Assembly (NCBI GenBank): GCA_026708165.1
Contig: JAPOVO010000255.1
Span: forward strand, 1-9,890
From: Chloroflexota bacterium
Lineage (GTDB): Bacteria > Chloroflexota > UBA11872 > VXNJ01
DNA length: 9,890 bases
Direction of reading: 5' to 3'
Positions 6,231 through 9,890 of this stretch are shown piece after piece. Under the pieces are notes generated by a model. That model did no database searches and was not told where the DNA came from. It saw only the letters and a program-made list of their open reading frames with translations. The position numbers were made by a program, and so were the translations under genes. How positions within the stretch are numbered: position 1 is the first letter of the stretch; each line of letters begins with the position of its first letter.

Positions 6231-7208
6231 ATGTCGAAGGATTTCCAGAGTTCGCTGGGGTGTCTCGGTCTGGTCGCCATCGCAGTGGCGCTCTTCTGGA
6301 TCTTCGGCATAGACATGGGCGGTCGGGAAGCGAGGATCGTGGAACTGCAGCCTACGCCCGCCACGTCTCCGGCAACTTCGGAGACTGGCGCGACCGTCGC
6401 TATGGCCATGCCGGTCGCAATCGAAAGGGCCAGCCCGACCGTCTCGCCAGGCGCGGAGACTGCTCCGGGCAGGCGAACCGCGACTCCTGTTTCGACGCCG
6501 ACGCCCTCACCTTCACCGACCGCCGCCCCGACTCCGGCCCCCACGACCTACGCCGTTCAGGCTGGCGACACACTCTCCGCGATAGCCGACCGTTTCGGCG
6601 TGGAGCTGGACGGACTAGTCGCGTTGAACCGGATCGACGATCCGAACGTCATCAGCGTCGGGACCGTGCTGCGGATCCCGGGCAGCGGTTCCGGGGCGCT
6701 CGCCGCCTCGCAAACCGGTGCGACCGATCCGGCCCCGACGCAGCGCCCGGCTCAGACGCAGGGCTCCCCCTATCCCTGCCCCGGTCTGGCCCATTCGGAA
6801 ACCGGTACGACCGGTGGCCAGAGCATGGAGGCGCACGGCCGCGAGCTGTCGTTGATGGACAGCGCCTTCGACGAGTTGGACGGGCTGGCCGACCGTCTCA
6901 TCGATGACCCCGACCTCTGGCTTGATGCCGACTGGCAGGCGCAGTTCACGGCACAGCTCGATGTCATCGAACGGAGCGGCGAGGGCATCCGGAACCTGGA
7001 CTGGAACCCGTCCTGGCCAAGCTCTCTGCATGACGTTCGGAACCCGGCGACGCGAATATGGGACGATATCTGGACGGCGAAGGCGTGGCTCGAGGACTTT
7101 GGGAAGAACAGGCAGAACCTGCTGGCGTTCGAACAGGGCTGGAAGAGCCTGGAGCGCGGGTCTCGCAACGTCGATCTTGCTCTGCAAGCGCTGGACCGTA
7201 TCTGTTAG
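6231..7208 (+). CDS. Membrane-anchored LysM-domain protein
   Basis: A 325-residue protein. ATG 6231 is the only standard start in the open frame (a stop lies at 6201), although the ribosome binding site is weak. Residues 8-28 form one uncleaved-looking membrane segment. A long Pro/Thr/Ser/Ala linker follows (about 40-105), then a LysM domain (about 106-150: T-Y-A-V-Q-A-G-D-T-L-S-A-I-A-D-R-F-G ... V-I-S-V-G-T-V-L-R-I-P). LysM binds N-acetylglucosamine polymers such as peptidoglycan, so the protein probably reaches from the membrane into the envelope. A second low-complexity stretch (about 151-195) leads to a helical C-terminal domain (about 198-325) with many Trp and acidic residues and a terminal Cys, which I do not recognise and in which no catalytic motif is visible. 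Confidence 0.88.
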   Translation: MSKDFQSSLGCLGLVAIAVALFWIFGIDMGGREARIVELQPTPATSPATSETGATVAMAMPVAIERASPTVSPGAETAPGRRTATPVSTPTPSPSPTAAPTPAPTTYAVQAGDTLSAIADRFGVELDGLVALNRIDDPNVISVGTVLRIPGSGSGALAASQTGATDPAPTQRPAQTQGSPYPCPGLAHSETGTTGGQSMEAHGRELSLMDSAFDELDGLADRLIDDPDLWLDADWQAQFTAQLDVIERSGEGIRNLDWNPSWPSSLHDVRNPATRIWDDIWTAKAWLEDFGKNRQNLLAFEQGWKSLERGSRNVDLALQALDRIC

Positions 7209-7231
7209 CCGTCATTCCAGGGAGTGAACCG

Positions 7232-7516
7232 ATGTTCGAGACGTTTCGCAAACGCCTTTTCGCGAGGCTGCGTGGCAGCCTGACCTGCCCGGCGTGAAAG
7301 GGCACGCTGTGGAAGGCGCTGGACGGCGAGATCGAGCCGCCGTTCAGACCTCGGAACGCTATCGATATGCCCAGGAACATCCCGAAGAACGCCAAAGCCG
7401 TGCTGCCGATGGTTCCGGTTGTCTGCCGGGGCTGCGGTTACGTGATGCAGTTCCTAGCCTCGGAGTTGGAACGCCACGCCGGGCACGAACAGGAATTCAA
7501 GCGGCCGAGAGCGTAA
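7232..7516 (+). pseudogene. Zinc-ribbon protein (copy 2) interrupted by an in-frame TGA at a conserved Cys position
   Basis: The start is ATG 7232, seven bases after AGGGAG. The frame reads M-F-E-T-F-R-K-R-L-F, then L-T-C-P-A and TGA (7295-7297), then continues without further stop to TAA at 7514-7516: K-G-T-L-W-K-A-L-D-G-E-I-E-P-P-F, V-L-P-M-V-P-V-V-C-R-G-C-G-Y and a charged tail. It aligns with the gene at 4912-5172 on both sides of the TGA. In the zinc-ribbon pattern CPxC ... CxxC the TGA stands exactly where the second Cys is expected (TGC or TGT to TGA). It is most simply a nonsense mutation. Recoding to selenocysteine or a base error are alternatives. The second knuckle (Cys65, Cys68) is intact. 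Total length is 94 codons including the TGA. Confidence 0.65.
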
Positions 7517-7568
7517 CGGTCTCACATTCGCCATTCAACAGCAACGGCACGCCGAAGGAGGAAGCGAG

Positions 7569-8396
7569 ATGGGCAGCGGAGAGCCAATCCTGCTCAAGGA
7601 CATCTGGCCGATCGAGAAGCCCAAGGACTACAAGATCCACTTTGGTCGCCATAACAGCCAGGCACAGCCGCTCGACGTATGCGTGAACGATCCGTCGGCC
7701 TGGGATGGCTGGCAAGCGCATCGGCCTGGACGAAACGAGTTCAGTCGCCCCTGCATCTTCTCGCTCATGGACTTCTACCACGAGAGGGATGCCTGGCTGT
7801 TCGGCGGCATCTTTCGCGTGTTGGCGCGTCACGAAGACCGTTATGAAGTTGAGCTCACGGACTTGGGTGCGCCGTTTATCGGGCGGCTGAAGCTGCGGTC
7901 GTCTTATCGAAGTCGGGCGACGCGGGTCGATTTCGAGAAGCACTATGACGGTCCTCACACGCTGCGCGTATTGGAAATCCTGCGTGAGCCCTTTTCGGGG
8001 CGGACGTTTCCGGGCTAAGAGCGAGTCGCAGTCTCGTTCGGTGAGCTGGAAGCGCTTGTTCGGAACGACCACCCGGACTGGAAGGCGGCCCTGGAAAGCG
8101 TTAAGGGCGTCTATCTCATTGCGGACGCCAAATCAGGCAAGCAGTACATTGGATCGGCCTACGGCGATCAAGGCGTCTGGTCTCGTTGGGGTGACTACGT
8201 GAACTCCGGCCACGGTGGAAACAAGGAACTCCGAGCCTGGCTCAAACAACGAGGCAAGGACTACTGCCGCGCCTACTTCCGTTTCGCGCTATTGGAAAAC
8301 CACGACTTCTACACGCCGGACGAGACGATTATCAGGCGTGAATCGTGGTGGAAACGGGCACTGTTGAGCCACGAGTTCGGCCTGAATCGGAACTGA
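7569..8396 (+). pseudogene. GIY-YIG nuclease-family protein interrupted by an in-frame TAA
   Basis: ATG 7569 follows AAGGAGG (7555-7561) at seven bases, a very strong start. The first 149 residues (N-terminal domain with 'DAWLFGGIFRVLARHEDRYEV' and 'FIGRLKLR', ending PFSGRTFPG) are followed by TAA (8016-8018). The same frame then continues E-R-V-A-V-S-F ... to TGA at 8396. The second part carries the GIY-YIG motifs: Gly180-Val-Tyr182, Tyr193-Ile-Gly195, Arg206 and Glu258. In family members of this two-domain type the junction reads F-P-G-Y-E, so TAA most likely replaces a Tyr codon. Without readthrough the nuclease part is not made: the first later in-frame start, GTG 8199, lies beyond GVY and YIG. 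The gene is therefore probably dead unless the TAA is a base error or is suppressed. Confidence 0.8.
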
Positions 8397-8695
8397 CGGA
8401 ACGGACGCCGGTTGATTTCCCAACGCTGGTCCGGCTGGCAGGGCGAAAGCAACGTCGGTTAGCAACCGGAGACGACGGCTGGCCTGGCAACGAACACTCC
8501 GCCCGTCACGCCGATCCTCAGCCCAGCAAAATGCGTCCGATCAACTGCGTAGGGTCTGGGACGGTTTCGATAAAGCCCGGCGGCTGCGTTCTAACAGATG
8601 GCGGGCAATACCGTCCAGCAGCCTACCTATAGCTCGGCCGCTAGGAACTGAGAATCTCTTCCTGGCAATTCCAGTCGATCAGACCGTCAATCCCC
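8397..8695. other. Convergent intergenic region without a supported gene
   Basis: Between the GIY-YIG gene and the Mrr-like gene. It contains short hairpins such as CGGTT-agc-AACCG (8456-8468) and TAGC-tcggcc-GCTA (8629-8642), but no T-rich terminator tail on either strand. ORFs running through it are tails of other frames with low-complexity content. I see no RNA gene. Confidence 0.45.
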
Positions 8696-9658
8696 TCAGC
8701 TCTCAATAGGGTCAAGCGTGTATAGATCGTAGCTCGTGACCCGCGCACCGATCTGGTTCTCGGCCAGTAGCGCGGCGATCTGCTCTCCGCTCATGAGTGC
8801 GACTGGCGCGGCGTCGGAACGGTTTGCTTCTCTCGTCACTCCCCGGCTGAAATCGCTGGTGGTGATGATGAGCCCTTGGTCGTGCGCACCCAACGAGCCG
8901 CGAAGCTGTTGTACTACCGGAGCCGGGACGTTCCGTTTCCAGCGCTTGGCCTGTACCGCCATGCGGATGCGGACCGCGTCGGCTACCACCAAGGTTCCAC
9001 GAACGTCGATGCCCCCGTCCCCGGACGTTTTCGTGACTTCGACGTCTTCAAATCCCACTGCCACGAGGAGTTCGCCTACCAGGTTTTCGAAGTCGGTAGG
9101 GGAAGCGGTGCGCGCGCGTTCGAGCAACAACCTTCGGACTTCACGGTTCTGTTTCTCGATCTGCCCGGCCACCCCGACGGGCAGCCAGGCTGCCAAGCCG
9201 AACAGGCCGCGACCGTGTCTAACGAAGCGCTGTGAGTCGCCGTGTGCCGCCCTGTTGCGGATCTCGGTCAAGATTCCCGAGTACATCGTCGCAGCCGGCG
9301 TGCGTCCCTGCGTGCGTATCAGACCGCGCTCGAGCGCGCGTCGCGTGATCTCCGTGTAGTGCAGCGGCTGCTGTTCCGTGGACTGGATCAGAACCTCTTC
9401 CGCCGCGTCCGTAAAGGACAGGGTATCGGTCACTACATCCGTGCTCAGTGCAAACACCCCGGGACCGCGTTTGACGAAGCGGGATGCGGAGCCCTGGGCC
9501 TTGATGTGCTCGGCCAGCTGCCTCCTGACGGTGTCCCAGGGCGTCTTTCTTTGGGTAGTCCATAGCTTCTGGACCAGCATCCGCTCCGTGATCTCGAGAT
9601 AGTGCAGGGGCTCGTCGGCGTCTCTGAGGACGATCGCGGCCGCGTCCAAAGCCTTCAT
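8696..9658 (-). CDS. Two HARE-HTH domains fused to an Mrr-type restriction endonuclease
   Basis: This 320-residue protein has two related N-terminal HARE-HTH winged-helix domains (about 2-72 and 83-155). Each has the P-L-H-Y-x-E-I-T-x-R signature, a T-P-x-x-T helix and an R-F-V-x-x-G-x-G-[VL]-F end. An Mrr_cat domain of the PD-(D/E)xK nuclease fold follows (about 186-300), with Glu191 in F-E-N-L-V-G, the G-D-G-G-I-D-V motif (Asp218 as catalytic acid), Gln236-Ala-Lys238, and the later G-L-I-I-T-T-S-D-F strand. The catalytic residues all appear present, so it should be an active DNA nuclease. By family knowledge Mrr enzymes are Type IV, cutting modified DNA, and HARE-HTH domains have been proposed to read modified DNA. 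The start has no ribosome site of its own (only GGA far upstream) and overlaps the stop of the upstream small ORF by ATGA, suggesting coupled translation. No methylase is visible nearby. Confidence 0.92.
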   Translation of the reverse strand: MKALDAAAIVLRDADEPLHYLEITERMLVQKLWTTQRKTPWDTVRRQLAEHIKAQGSASRFVKRGPGVFALSTDVVTDTLSFTDAAEEVLIQSTEQQPLHYTEITRRALERGLIRTQGRTPAATMYSGILTEIRNRAAHGDSQRFVRHGRGLFGLAAWLPVGVAGQIEKQNREVRRLLLERARTASPTDFENLVGELLVAVGFEDVEVTKTSGDGGIDVRGTLVVADAVRIRMAVQAKRWKRNVPAPVVQQLRGSLGAHDQGLIITTSDFSRGVTREANRSDAAPVALMSGEQIAALLAENQIGARVTSYDLYTLDPIES

Positions 9659-9849
9659 GGCGTCGTATCCGGGACAGGTGGTCCTAGGACTTCGTGTTCC
9701 GGAGAGTGCGCATCAGAGTTGCTCGCCTCGTGCCAGGACGCCTTGTGTACGAAGAAGCGCGGCTTGAAGGGAGTCAGACAGCAGATCTTCGTGTTGCCTG
9801 CACCGATCCATCGACCCAATCGAGCAGGTCTCTGGATCAACGGCGGCAT
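9655..9849 (-). CDS. Small hypothetical ORF coupled to the Mrr-like gene
   Basis: A 64-codon ORF that starts six bases after GAGGGG and ends in ATGA, overlapping the start of the Mrr-like gene. Because that gene lacks its own ribosome site, this ORF may be translated to couple the two. The product is basic at the N-terminus, contains a C-C pair (about residues 23-24) and a K-P-R-F-F-V segment, and ends in a Pro-rich tail. No family is recognised. The codon choice is less typical than in the neighbouring nuclease gene, so it could serve mainly as a leader. Nothing further is visible from 9850 to the right edge. Confidence 0.4.
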   Translation of the reverse strand: MPPLIQRPARLGRWIGAGNTKICCLTPFKPRFFVHKASWHEASNSDAHSPEHEVLGPPVPDTTP

Positions 9850-9890
9850 GGGTGTCCCCTCGCAGCATGTGAGATGTGATCGGTGTCCAA

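Noticed and set aside
6161..6907. 248-codon ORF overlapping the LysM gene
   Set aside because: Its Arg/Asp/Gly-rich composition is the +1 shadow of the LysM gene, whose membrane segment, linker and LysM motif are unmistakable.
7232..8396. Alternative genetic code in which TGA and TAA are sense codons
   Set aside because: Other genes in the window end properly at TGA, TAA and TAG, and the two interrupting stops would need different reassignments.
8736..9359. Plus-strand 207-codon ORF opposite the Mrr-like gene
   Set aside because: It is antisense to a gene with complete HARE-HTH and Mrr motifs, and its Ser/Arg/Thr-rich composition is typical of an antisense shadow.

Overview
The window looks like a piece of a high-GC bacterial chromosome, most likely Chloroflexota (for example a SAR202/Dehalococcoidia-type lineage). 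This is inferred from the architecture of the large cytosolic sensor kinase, the Thr-Pro-rich linkers of the secreted proteins, and the general codon bias. No rRNA, tRNA, CRISPR array or transposase is visible.

Left part (1-3190): the C-terminal end of a beta-sandwich (Ig-like) protein enters from the left edge and ends at 521. It is followed by a stem-loop and about 310 bases without a convincing gene. A 785-residue minus-strand protein (833-3190) then joins a complete two-component pathway in one chain: GAF, PAS-like, HisKA, HATPase, receiver and OmpR-type DNA-binding domain.

Middle part (3190-8396): an accessory island of small plus-strand genes, many with strong ribosome binding sites and several tightly coupled. 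It contains internal paralogue pairs. (A) Two proteins share a W-R-x-E-Y-E-C-x-H-P-P-P-A-P segment, and each is preceded by a long GC-rich nested inverted repeat. (B) Two 68-81 residue Cys proteins share the pattern VC ... VIH-x4-C ... CxxCF. (C) Two small zinc-ribbon proteins have each lost ligand cysteines, one of them through an in-frame TGA. The island also holds a 34-residue single-pass membrane microprotein, a Cys-containing small protein, a membrane-anchored LysM protein, and a GIY-YIG nuclease-family gene interrupted by an in-frame TAA. Together this looks like a duplicated, partly decaying accessory region. It could equally reflect base errors in the assembly or recoding.

Right part (8397-9890): after a 299-base convergent spacer, the minus strand carries a two-gene unit. 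A small ORF (9655-9849) overlaps by ATGA a protein with two HARE-HTH domains and an Mrr-type nuclease domain (8696-9658). That protein is probably a modification-sensing Type IV restriction enzyme. With the GIY-YIG gene it gives the right side a mobile or defence-like character. No complete multi-gene defence system could be demonstrated. The most unusual signals are the two matching hairpin-plus-gene units, the nonsense codons at conserved Cys and Tyr positions in adjacent genes, and the coupled membrane microprotein.
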